This document shows positions 54,985 to 64,000 of a stretch of DNA of 64,000 nucleotides, piece after piece (the first letter of the stretch is position 1; each line of letters opens with the position of its first letter). Made by a program: the position numbers and the translations under genes. Origin of the DNA: Cupriavidus campinensis (lineage in GTDB: Bacteria > Pseudomonadota > Gammaproteobacteria > Burkholderiales > Burkholderiaceae); contig NZ_CAJPVH010000022.1 of the NCBI RefSeq assembly GCF_905397395.1, positions 16,940 through 80,939 of the forward strand, written 5' to 3'. The notes under the pieces are model-generated. The model was not told the DNA's origin, did no database searches, and saw only the letters and a list, made by a program, of their open reading frames with translations.

Positions 54985-55069
54985 GCGCGCTCCTCGGTCT
55001 GTGAGCGTTGAGAGGATGTGAGGTACGGGCAGGCGCGGCGGCGGATGGCCGCACGCGCCTGCCGGCAAA

Positions 55070-56857
<1,788 letters not shown>

Positions 56858-56945
56858 CAAAAACTCCTTGGAGGTTTGCGATGCCGCCACGTGCACGCGC
56901 CGCGCCGCCTGCAGGGAGGGGGCGAGACCGTTGCCGGGGGCGGCG

Positions 56946-57584
56946 TCAGGTACGGTAAGACTGAATCAGTTTGTTGAGCGCGACCATGGCAAGTTCGGCG
57001 CTGTCCGGCAGGCGCAGGAAACGGGCGTCGTGATGCAAGCCTAGTTCAAGGCTGTACATCTCGAACAGCATCGTGCGCGGATCGCAGTCCGCGCGCAGGT
57101 GCCCCTCCTCCTTGGCCTGGTCGATTGCGCGCATCAGCGCGGCCCGCCAGATCGTGACGCTCTTGACCAGCTCGTCACGCACCGGGCTTTCCGCGCGATC
57201 GTCGTACTCGACCGCCCCGCTGATGTAGATGCAGCCCGTGGTCACTTCCTGGATGCGCTTTTCCATCCAGCGCCGCACCATCGACCACAGGCGCGGCAGA
57301 CCGCGCGGCTCGTGCAGCGAGGGGTAGAACACCTCCTGCTCGAACCGGCGGTGATACTCGCGCACCACTTCCACCTGCAGGTCCTCGCGCGAACCGAAAT
57401 GCGCGAATACGCCGCTCTTGCTCATCTGCATGCGTTCCGCGAGCAGGCCGATGGTCAGCCCTTCCAGCCCGTCGCGGGACGACAATTCCAGTGCGGCATC
57501 GAGAATCGCCACGCGCGTCATCTCACCCTTGCGCAAGGGCGCGGGCGCGGCAGCGGATTCAAGACGGACTGACTGGTGTCGCAT
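56946..57584 (-). CDS. TetR-family transcriptional regulator
   Basis: A 212-residue TetR protein from ATG 57584, chosen for the GGAGAG site upstream. The DNA-binding domain (about 22-68) has the helix-turn-helix TIGLLAERMQMSKSGVFAHFGSREDL (in part). The C-terminal effector domain is helical and contains SGAVEYDD. It is first in the beta-oxidation row, 88 bp before the acyl-CoA dehydrogenase, and a TetR-type inverted repeat lies on its promoter. Autorepression relieved by an acyl-CoA is the simplest model. Confidence 0.92.
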   Translation of the reverse strand: MRHQSVRLESAAAPAPLRKGEMTRVAILDAALELSSRDGLEGLTIGLLAERMQMSKSGVFAHFGSREDLQVEVVREYHRRFEQEVFYPSLHEPRGLPRLWSMVRRWMEKRIQEVTTGCIYISGAVEYDDRAESPVRDELVKSVTIWRAALMRAIDQAKEEGHLRADCDPRTMLFEMYSLELGLHHDARFLRLPDSAELAMVALNKLIQSYRT

Positions 57585-57712
57585 GATTTTCTCTCCGTTC
57601 TCGCAGCGCCCTTCTCCGGCGCTGCCTATGACCTGACTTTGCTTTGAACCTGGCATTGCGGCTGCCGTAATGCCGTGGCAAGCCGCGAATGCACGCAGTC
57701 TAAGCCAAAAAA

Positions 57713-57724
57713 GAACGGTCGTTC
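57713..57724. promoter_or_regulatory. TetR-type operator
   Basis: GAACG and CGTTC flank a GT dinucleotide. The site lies 2 bp downstream of the -10 box of the tetR promoter, covering the start point, the usual position for a repressor site. Confidence 0.6.
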
Positions 57725-57726
57725 AG

Positions 57727-57755
57727 ATTATTCTGGCGAGGCCGTTTGGCATCAA
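57727..57755 (-). promoter_or_regulatory. Promoter of tetR and the fatty-acid oxidation row
   Basis: On the minus strand TTGATG (57750-57755), a 17-bp spacer and AATAAT (57727-57732) form a good sigma-70 promoter. The start near 57720 leaves a leader of about 135 nt. The rest of the 331-bp gap (57756-57915) shows nothing recognisable. Confidence 0.6.
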
Positions 57756-57915
57756 GCAATTAATTAGACCGGGGTTTCTAAACAGACGGTGCTGGCGCTG
57801 CGCTGACCACGCATTGCAGCAACGGCTTAAAACCGCCCGGCACCAGCGCGCGCGGGATGGCACGTGCGGCAGGGCAGCATGGTAACGCCACGCGCGCCGC
57901 CATGCGTCGAGGCGC

Positions 57916-59247
57916 TCAGTAGGGCCCCGTCACCCCGGCGATGACGACGCCGACGCGCAACACATAGTAGGCCGCCCAGTTGGCAAACCGGCGCAGGCGC
58001 GGCAGGCCCGCGTGCGCCTCCGGCACCACGCGCGCGCTGCGCTGGGCCATGGCGCGTTCCAGGTGCGCGCGCAGGTCGTTCGCGAAGTGGGTGTCGTAGA
58101 CGGCCACGTTGGCCTCGCGCGCCAGCAGCAGGCTGAACGGGTCCATGTTGCTGGAGCCGACCGTCGCCCAGGTATCGTCGACCACGGCCACCTTCGCGTG
58201 CAGGAAGCTCGCCTCGTATTCGTAGATCTCCACACCCGCCTCGAGCAGGGTGGCATAGAGCGCATGCGTGGCGAAATGCTGGAGCCGGTACTCGACCACC
58301 CCCTGGAGCAGCAGCCGCACCCGCACGCCGCGCTCGCGGCAGGCCAGCAGCGCGCGGCGCATCTTGTGGCCCGGCAGGAAGTAGGCATTGGCCAGGATCA
58401 CGTCCTGCCGTGCCGCGCCCAGCGCGTAGAGGTACTCGCGCTCGATCGTCCGGCGGTTGCGCAGGTTGTCGCGCAGCAGCAACGCGGCCGGCACGCCGGC
58501 TGGCTGTATGTTGCGCCGCGCCTGCCGGGCGGCCGTGGTCAGCGTCTCCACCTCGGCGAAGGCGGCGGCGGTCTCGCGCAGGCCGCGGCGCTGGGCAATA
58601 CGGAACCAGAGCCGGGCGGACGCCAGCGCGATCTGCGCCACCAGGGGCCCGGACACGCGCACCGCGAAGTCGTAGCGCGGGCCGAGCTCGGGCAGATCGA
58701 GCGGGCCGTGGTTGTGATCGTCGATGATATTGATGCCGCCGACGAACGCCACGCTGTCGTCGATCACGGCCATCTTGCGGTGGAGCCGGCGCAGATGCCG
58801 GCGCGCGAACTTGAAGCCGCGCAGTGGCCGGTAGATCTCGAGCTTCACCCCGCCGGCCCGGAGGCGCTGTTGCAGGGCTTCGGGCATGTCGCCGGCGCCG
58901 AAGCCATCGACCACCAGCCGTACGTCCACGCCTCGCTGCGCTGCAGCGATCAGCGCCTCGCTGACGCGCTGGCCTACCCCATCATCGGCATAGATATAGG
59001 TCTCCAGCACGACGTGGCGGGTGGCCGCGCCGATGGCGGCGATCAGGGCGGGGAAGAAGGTTTCGCCATTGCGCAGCAGTTCCACGGCATTGCCGGGCAC
59101 CGGATTGCCGCGCCGGCGGCCCCAGCGCAGCAGCGGCGTGCGAAGGGCGGCGCCAGCCGGCGCTGCCTTGGGGGGAATGGGCGGCGCCGGAGCCTGGGGC
59201 GTCGAGGCAGGTGTGGGGCGGTCGACCCGGTCGTAGATCCGTGACAT
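57916..59247 (-). CDS. clsB: Cardiolipin synthase B-like phospholipase D-family protein
   Basis: Phosphatidyltransferase of the PLD superfamily, 443 residues from ATG 59247. Both HxKx4D motifs are complete: HRKMAVIDDSVAFVGGIN near residue 180 and HAKVAVVDDTWATVGSSN near residue 365. No N-terminal membrane helices are seen, unlike ClsA, so the ClsB type is favoured. The first 45 residues are Pro/Ala-rich and a C-terminal hydrophobic stretch may touch the membrane. Longer in-frame codons upstream run antisense through mobB and are excluded. Confidence 0.9.
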   Translation of the reverse strand: MSRIYDRVDRPTPASTPQAPAPPIPPKAAPAGAALRTPLLRWGRRRGNPVPGNAVELLRNGETFFPALIAAIGAATRHVVLETYIYADDGVGQRVSEALIAAAQRGVDVRLVVDGFGAGDMPEALQQRLRAGGVKLEIYRPLRGFKFARRHLRRLHRKMAVIDDSVAFVGGINIIDDHNHGPLDLPELGPRYDFAVRVSGPLVAQIALASARLWFRIAQRRGLRETAAAFAEVETLTTAARQARRNIQPAGVPAALLLRDNLRNRRTIEREYLYALGAARQDVILANAYFLPGHKMRRALLACRERGVRVRLLLQGVVEYRLQHFATHALYATLLEAGVEIYEYEASFLHAKVAVVDDTWATVGSSNMDPFSLLLAREANVAVYDTHFANDLRAHLERAMAQRSARVVPEAHAGLPRLRRFANWAAYYVLRVGVVIAGVTGPY

Positions 59248-59340
59248 GGCTTGATTATCGGATAACGGGCGGCTCCTGCACATCGCCCTGGCCAACTCTG
59301 CTATTGTCGGGCCATTGTGTGGCGGAAAACGGAAAGAATT

Positions 59341-59850
59341 GTGAAGGTATTCGGCATCGCCGGTGCGTCGGGCAGCGGCAAGACCACGCTGCTGGACCAG
59401 CTGATTCCCCGCTTCGTGGCCGACGGCCTGCGGGTAGCCGGCATCAAGCACACCCACCACGGCTTCGACCCCGACACCCCCGGCAAGGACTCCTGGCGCA
59501 TGCGCGCGGGCGGCTGCGAGAACGTCGTGCTGGTCGGCGCGCGTCACCTGACGCTGATGCGCCACTACCCGGAATCGAAGCCGTCGCCCGAGATCAGCGA
59601 GGCGCTGGCCGTGCTGCCGCCCGAGACCGACCTGGTGCTGGTCGAAGGCTATAAATGGAGCGATTTCCCCAAGCTCGAGGTCTATCGGCCCGCCCACGGC
59701 AAGCCGCCGCTCTGGCGCGACGTGCCCGGCGTGGTCGCCGTGGCGACGGACGCCCCGGCCGAAGTCGCCACGCAGACGGCGCTGCCGGTACTCGACCTCG
59801 CCGACGCGGATGCCATCTACCGCTGGGTCCGCTCCGCGCTGAGCCTGTAA
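59341..59850 (+). CDS. mobB: Molybdopterin-guanine dinucleotide biosynthesis protein MobB
   Basis: P-loop GTP-binding adaptor that assists MobA in building the molybdenum guanine dinucleotide cofactor. The start is taken as GTG 59341 (169 residues, MKVFGIAGASGSGKTTLLDQL), with GGAAAG just upstream; GTG 59317 would add eight non-conserved residues. Walker A is at about 7-15; the conserved KHTHHGFDPDTPGKDSWR and VEGYKWSDFPKLEV follow. The neighbouring mob/moe genes are not in view. Confidence 0.93.
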   Translation: MKVFGIAGASGSGKTTLLDQLIPRFVADGLRVAGIKHTHHGFDPDTPGKDSWRMRAGGCENVVLVGARHLTLMRHYPESKPSPEISEALAVLPPETDLVLVEGYKWSDFPKLEVYRPAHGKPPLWRDVPGVVAVATDAPAEVATQTALPVLDLADADAIYRWVRSALSL

Positions 59851-59860
59851 CCCCCGGGCG

Positions 59861-60619
59861 CTACGCCTCGGGAATCGCCACCCGGCGGGCCAGTTCCGCC
59901 ACCAGCGGCACATGGTCCGAACGCTCGGCCCATTCGCGGCCGGTCAGCGCCTGGGTGCGCTCGATCTCGAATCCCCGTACATAGATCCGGTCCAGTTGCC
60001 ACCACGGCATATGGCTCGGGAAGGTGTGGATGCGCCCGCTCTTGGCGTGCGCCGACTCCACCGCGTTGAGCGTGTTGCAGATCTGGGCGTCGAGCCGATG
60101 GTTCCAGTCGTTGAAATCGCCGGCGATGACCAGCGGCGCATCGGCCGGCACCACGGCGCGCACGCGCTCCACCAGCGCGCTCGCCTGCCGCGCCCGGCTG
60201 CGCGCGAACAGGCCGAAATGCACGCAGATCAGGTGCGCTTCCACGCCGTTGATGTCCGCCACGGCGTGCAGCAGGCCGCGCTGCTCGAAGCGGTGATCCG
60301 AGATATCGAGATTTTCCGACATCAGGATCGGATGCCGGGACAGGATGGCGTTGCCGTGATGGCCGTGGTCGTAGACCGCGTTACGGCCGTAGACCGAATG
60401 CGGATAGGCATCCGTGGCCAGGTAGTTGAGCTGGGTGTGGTCAGGGTCGAACAATTCGGCGGCGACCAGCCGGTCATTGCGGTCCTGCACTTCCTGCAGG
60501 AAGACGATGTCCGCATTCATGGTCTGCAGGCCGGTACGCACATTCTGGATGCGCGGCTTGCCGCTGAATCCCTTCACGCCCTTGTGGATGTTGTACGTGA
60601 CCACGCGCAGCTTCATCAT
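59861..60619 (-). CDS. Endonuclease/exonuclease/phosphatase family protein
   Basis: A 252-residue metal-dependent phosphoesterase of the DNase I-like fold. The start is one of two tandem ATGs (60619 or 60616). All catalytic motifs are present: VVTYNIHKGV at the start, IVFLQEVQDRN with the metal-binding glutamate, VIAGDFNDW near residue 165 and the final SDHVPLVAEL with the catalytic His. Substrate is unknown; relatives act on DNA, inositol phosphates or lipids. Its start overlaps the nudB stop. Confidence 0.9.
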   Translation of the reverse strand: MMKLRVVTYNIHKGVKGFSGKPRIQNVRTGLQTMNADIVFLQEVQDRNDRLVAAELFDPDHTQLNYLATDAYPHSVYGRNAVYDHGHHGNAILSRHPILMSENLDISDHRFEQRGLLHAVADINGVEAHLICVHFGLFARSRARQASALVERVRAVVPADAPLVIAGDFNDWNHRLDAQICNTLNAVESAHAKSGRIHTFPSHMPWWQLDRIYVRGFEIERTQALTGREWAERSDHVPLVAELARRVAIPEA

Positions 60620-61089
60620 GCCGCTCCCGAGGTCACATCGAGCCCCGCCGCCGCGCGCCAGGCCAGCTGGCGCACGGCTTCCGCATTGCTGCTGGAGAAG
60701 CAGCGCTCGGCGGCCTCCTGCCAGGGCAGCCACGCGTAGCGCAGATGCTCACGTGGCGCCAGCGTCACCGGGAGCGGTGCCGGCACGCACAGCCCGAACC
60801 AGTGCTCGGTGTTGCGTGCCACGCCAGGCGCGTAGCGGTGGCGCCACTGGGGGTAGATGTCGTACTTGATGGTGTGTTGCCAGTCGGTCAGGCTATGCGC
60901 GCTGGCGATGATGCCGGTTTCCTCGGCCACCTCGCGGGCGGCGGTCACTGGCAGGGGCTCATCCTCGGCGTCCAGGCTGCCGGTGACCGACTGCCAGAAG
61001 CCGGGCCGGTCGGCGCGCTCGATCAGCAGGACTTGCAGGTCTGGCGTGTAGATGACAACCAGCACCGATTCGGGAATCTTGTAGGGCAT
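60616..61089 (-). CDS. nudB: Dihydroneopterin triphosphate diphosphatase NudB
   Basis: Nudix hydrolase that removes pyrophosphate from dihydroneopterin triphosphate, the second step of folate synthesis. From ATG 61089 it is 157 residues. It starts with the family-typical YKIPESVLVVIY, and the Nudix box reads GSLDAEDEPLPVTAAREV followed by AEETGI, with one residue more than the usual spacing between the glycine and REV. The long upstream frame is not conserved. Confidence 0.9.
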   Translation of the reverse strand: MPYKIPESVLVVIYTPDLQVLLIERADRPGFWQSVTGSLDAEDEPLPVTAAREVAEETGIIASAHSLTDWQHTIKYDIYPQWRHRYAPGVARNTEHWFGLCVPAPLPVTLAPREHLRYAWLPWQEAAERCFSSSNAEAVRQLAWRAAAGLDVTSGAA

Positions 61090-61136
61090 GGGGCGCGTTG
61101 GAAGGACAAACCCAAGGATAGCGCAATCCCCTCCGC

Positions 61137-62054
61137 TCAGGCCGCCGAGCGATCGGCGGCAGGTGCCGGCATCCCGTCTTCCGGCCTGGCGTGGCGCAGC
61201 CAGGTTTCGAAAACGTCCGGCGAGTCGCCATGGCCCCACGCCGAACGCAGTTGCTGCATCAGCGGCGCCAGCGCCTGCGTGTAGCGCTGCGAGGCCACGT
61301 GGGCATGCTCGGCGAGCGCATCGGTGCTCTCGCGCAATTGCGCGGCCAGATTGGCACGCTCCTGGCCGATGTCCTTCTCACGCTGTCCCAGCTGGTTGTA
61401 TTTCTGAATCAGGAAGCGCTGGTAATCGCCCGCCTCCACGCCTTGCGCGGCCTGGGCGTTGACCTGCTCGAAGCGCATGACGATGCTGGCGGTCTCCTGT
61501 TCGACGTGGGCGGCTTCCGCCACCAGCGCCTGAAGCGCCTCCTGGAGCGTCAGCGCCTCGCGGCGATGGGTCTGGAGCCGGGCGGCTTCATCCTCGAACG
61601 TGCGCTGGGCGGCCAGGTAGGCCTGCACGACGGGCTGCGGGGCCACGACCAGCAGCGGGTCCGCACCGCCAGCACGCCGCCCGGACAGCAGCGCGTCCTC
61701 GGCCAGACGCAGGTTGCCAACATCCTCGAGCCAGCGCCCACGGGCCATGACGGTCGCCACGGTATCGAGCGACAGGCGGCGCAGCGCATCAGCGCGCTGG
61801 GCCGTGACCGGCTCGGCGCCATCGGGGCCTGTAGCAATGGGATGCGCCGTTTGCGCCGCATGGGCGATGTCGGGCACGCAGGCCGCCACCGTCGTCGCCA
61901 CCGATTCGGACATCGCCTGCGCCGACTTGCGCACCGCGCGACGCAGCTCGAATTTCGCCAGCAACATCATCACCAGGCCGGCCACCAGCCACGTCAGGAT
62001 GGTCTCCGCATGCGCCTGCAGGAACTGGCGGATTTGTTCGATATCGAGGTTCAC
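61137..62054 (-). CDS. Hypothetical membrane-anchored coiled-coil protein
   Basis: I do not recognise this 305-residue protein. One transmembrane segment lies near residues 18-36 (ILTWLVAGLVMMLLAKFE). A linker leads to a long alpha-helical, Gln/Glu/Ala-rich region (about 130-275) with heptad character, as in scaffold or septum proteins. The C-terminal 30 residues are polar. With a short N-terminal tail, most of the protein is probably cytoplasmic or periplasmic as a rod. It lies between nudB and the lipase-effector locus; neither neighbour explains it. Confidence 0.75.
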   Translation of the reverse strand: MNLDIEQIRQFLQAHAETILTWLVAGLVMMLLAKFELRRAVRKSAQAMSESVATTVAACVPDIAHAAQTAHPIATGPDGAEPVTAQRADALRRLSLDTVATVMARGRWLEDVGNLRLAEDALLSGRRAGGADPLLVVAPQPVVQAYLAAQRTFEDEAARLQTHRREALTLQEALQALVAEAAHVEQETASIVMRFEQVNAQAAQGVEAGDYQRFLIQKYNQLGQREKDIGQERANLAAQLRESTDALAEHAHVASQRYTQALAPLMQQLRSAWGHGDSPDVFETWLRHARPEDGMPAPAADRSAA

Positions 62055-62208
62055 AGATTCGTCCTCCCAGACGGCGCGGCACGGTTGATTATGGGTTTTT
62101 CAACCTAGGGAGACATTGTTGCGGGAGGCTTCGTTCCTATTCGTAACAAATGGAAACGAGATTGTTGGCGTTGGGGGGCGCAATCCCTGAGTAATGTCGA
62201 CGTTTGTT

Positions 62209-63687
62209 TCAGTTCAGGCCATGGAAGCCATCGCCGAATTCAGCAGATGCTCTGCGCCGGAAGGCGCGCTCAGTTCTCGCGGCCTCAGATAACCGCTGTG
62301 GTCCACGCGCAGAAACCCCGCGCGCGAGTCGTGGATGTAGTGGTCGAACAGACGGAGCAGGCCCGGCGACAGCTTTGGGGGGATTCACCCAGGCTTCCCA
62401 GTAGGCGGCTTCCTCGTCGGATAGCGGCTGGTTCATCGGGCTGCGCGGACCGCCGGCCGCATCGATGGTGCGGTCGTATTCGCTGCGATTGGTCTTCCAC
62501 AGCTCCGTCAGGTAACTGCGCCAGTTCATCGTGTCCACTTCGACCTTCAGGCGTTCATGAAACGCCTGAATGCGTTGCAGCTGCGCCTGTACTTCCGGGT
62601 CGGTCGAACACACGTTCGTGTAGATGTCACAAGGCTTCTGTTCGAAGCGCTCCTTCAACCAGCCATAGTAGAGGCGCATGTGTCTGAAGATCTGCGCCTC
62701 GAGCGTGCCGCCGGCATCGACATGGCTCATGTATTCGTCGAATAGCGCTTTGACGTCCTCGTCGTACTCAAACAGATCGTGGACATCCTTGGTGGCGAGC
62801 GACGGCGCAGTGAATGGCACGCCGCTGATGGCACCCTCCAGGCGCATGCGATTCAGTGCGATGCGCGCCAGCAGGTCGGAACGGGCCTGTTCGCCGGGGC
62901 GATAGCCGCCGCCGATGTCAGAGTGCACCCCGGGCCAGATCAGCTTTTCAACCGGCGCGCCGCCATCGTGCGCCCGTGTCAGCGGGAAGTAGGCCCGCAT
63001 CTCGTGACCGGCCGCGATGTGAAAGCACCGTTCCACCTGATCGGGTACACGCATCCACATGTCGCTATTGAGGTTGTGCGTCGGCAGGCCGACAGACTCG
63101 ACGGTATCGAACAGACCCAGAAACCGGAAATGCAGCGGCGCGGCTTCACCATCAGCTGCCGTCGGGCAAGGCCAAAAGGGCCGGCCGTGCCTCATCTCGC
63201 ACTGCTTCAGCAGCCGGTTCACGAAAGCACGCGCAAGCGCCGCGCCGCGGGAGAAGCCGAATACGGCGATGTCGATGCGGGTGACTTTGTGGTTGGCTTT
63301 CAATCTATCTCGAAAATCTGCCTCGGCCAACGCTAATCGCGCATCGGCGCCCAATCCGGCTCCTCCGCCCAGTGTCTCGCTGTCGCGGATTTGTTCCCAC
63401 CAACTTGGATCACTGGCGCCAAGCGGCGTGCCAACGCCCGGGTAGTAAAGCGCCACGATCAACGGTTCTTCATCAGCGACATGCCCCTTAAACAGTCGGG
63501 CGATGTTGGACTTCTTCTGCCGTGGTTTGTCCAACTCCAGATTGTTGCCGGTACCATCGAAAAAGAAGCTGAACCACGGCTTCTGCTCGCAGGTCGAGCA
63601 GGTCGTGAACTCTTCGTTGTGTAGCACCGTGGCGGTCTTGAGCGCCCGATGGAAAGTATCGTGGCTGTCGGTAAACCAGTCTTGCAT
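62209..63687 (-). pseudogene. Tle1-like (DUF2235) type VI lipase effector with 3' frameshift
   Basis: As sequenced it reads 492 residues. The DUF2235 alpha/beta-hydrolase is clear: FFFDGTGNNLE (about 41-51), the nucleophile motif FGFSRGAALA (Ser146) and WPGVHSDIGGGY (about 251-262). Tle1 phospholipases of this type are type VI secretion effectors that attack membranes of rival cells. After Lys438 the frame turns into an Arg/Pro-rich tail unlike the family. One base less in the G6 run at 62377-62382 restores a 52-residue end with LFDHYIHDSRAGF, stopping at 62214. So this is a recent frameshift or a sequencing error. The catalytic core is intact either way. Confidence 0.85.
62377..62382. other. 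G6 run at the frameshift in the Tle1-like gene
   Basis: Six consecutive G (C on the coding strand) after TTT. With five the family-like C-terminus is read in frame; with six it is lost. Confidence 0.8.
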
Positions 63688-63689
63688 CG

Positions 63690-64000
63690 TTATTCTCCCT
63701 TTTGGCGCATCACGCGTGGCCTACCAAAAAAAAGTCTGTCTATCCGTAGATTCTCCGGTCCGAGATCGCCGTCACCAGCGAGCAGTTCGGTCTCGACCTC
63801 ATGGTCCGGAAAGAACCGGACAATCAGATAGCTCTGAAGCTTATAGTTTGGCTTTGGCATCACCCCTTTTACGTCAACATCCCGTGTATAGGTCTTCCAC
63901 TTGGACCTGTCGTCCTGACGTCCGCCGACCTCCCATACAACCCTGATCGTCTGACCGACACCTGGCATCCGGGCGCAGCATCGCCGCCCACTGGTCCCAC
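63690..64000 (-). CDS. DUF3304-like protein, 5' end outside the window
   Basis: The frame is open through the window edge, so the start is missing; an internal Met lies at 63968. The visible 103 residues include CCARMPG with paired cysteines, IRVVWEVGG, a lysine- and tryptophan-bearing SKWKTYTRDVDV and YLIVRFFPDHEVETEL. These match the general pattern of DUF3304 proteins (small, often lipoproteins), an assignment made from memory. It ends 2 bp before the Tle1-like lipase start, so the two are co-transcribed. In such loci this partner is a candidate immunity protein; that role is inferred. Confidence 0.6.
   Translation of the reverse strand, partial: GTSGRRCCARMPGVGQTIRVVWEVGGRQDDRSKWKTYTRDVDVKGVMPKPNYKLQSYLIVRFFPDHEVETELLAGDGDLGPENLRIDRLFFGRPRVMRQKGE

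Noticed and set aside
51148..55011. A 1287-codon open frame on the plus strand opposite degV, fadA and fadB
   Set aside because: Its residues are Arg/His/Leu/Gly-rich with no domain, and the opposite strand encodes clear enzymes. High GC at third codon positions explains the lack of stops.
59248..59913. Long N-terminal extension of the cardiolipin synthase
   Set aside because: This in-frame stretch runs antisense through mobB and has no PLD-family similarity; the family-like start is ATG 59247.

Overview
The window is a compact, GC-rich (mid-60s %) chromosomal segment from a beta-proteobacterium of the Burkholderiaceae, most like Cupriavidus or Ralstonia. This rests on protein sequences and on gene order (rsmA-pdxA-surA-lptD, dusB-fis-purH-ruvC-ruvAB, rplM-rpsI, gltIJKL next to gdhA); no database was searched. 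No tRNA, rRNA cluster, IS element, prophage or CRISPR array was seen. Sixty-four protein genes, RNase P RNA and one candidate small RNA are annotated.

Region 1 (1-27.6 kb) is core housekeeping. On the minus strand are 16S rRNA dimethylation, pyridoxine synthesis and the outer-membrane assembly pair surA-lptD. Divergently on the plus strand runs amgK-azlC-azlD-murU, a cell-wall sugar recycling pair split by a branched-chain amino-acid exporter, with every junction overlapping by 4 nt. Then come pepP, an unknown gene, a ubiH-family hydroxylase, dusB-fis, purH, ruvC, a lipoprotein glpQ, ruvA, ruvB, two small exported proteins and a queuosine-precursor transporter. A minus block (phosphatase, YbhB, dtd, tyrS) follows, then the M23 peptidase-anmK pair, which adds another step of cell-wall recycling.

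Region 2 (27.6-37 kb) holds erpA, a bactofilin, a coiled-coil membrane protein and the rplM-rpsI ribosomal operon. Upstream of rplM lies a promoter-to-terminator unit that looks like a small RNA with an anti-Shine-Dalgarno loop. OsmC, rnpB, DUF3025, pyrC, the tartrate/glycerate genes ttuC-ttuD and a class II glutamine amidotransferase follow.

Region 3 (37-47 kb) concerns amino acids. It has the glutamate/aspartate importer gltIJKL, glutamate dehydrogenase and a LysR regulator with a perfect palindromic LysR-type box before gdhA. It also has a thiol dioxygenase-Lrp pair and an NMT1-type ABC importer preceded by a near-consensus sigma-54 promoter with an upstream 18-bp palindrome.

Region 4 (47-58 kb) carries an Atm1-type exporter, a YciA thioesterase and a fatty-acid oxidation cluster (tetR, acyl-CoA dehydrogenase, FadB-type multienzyme, thiolase, DegV, enoyl-CoA hydratase). 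A TetR-type operator overlaps the cluster promoter.

Region 5 (58-64 kb) has a cardiolipin synthase, mobB, an endonuclease/phosphatase protein, nudB and an unknown coiled-coil membrane protein. It ends in a type VI secretion lipase-effector locus: a Tle1-like (DUF2235) lipase with a 3' frameshift in a G6 run, and an adjoining DUF3304-like gene cut by the window edge.
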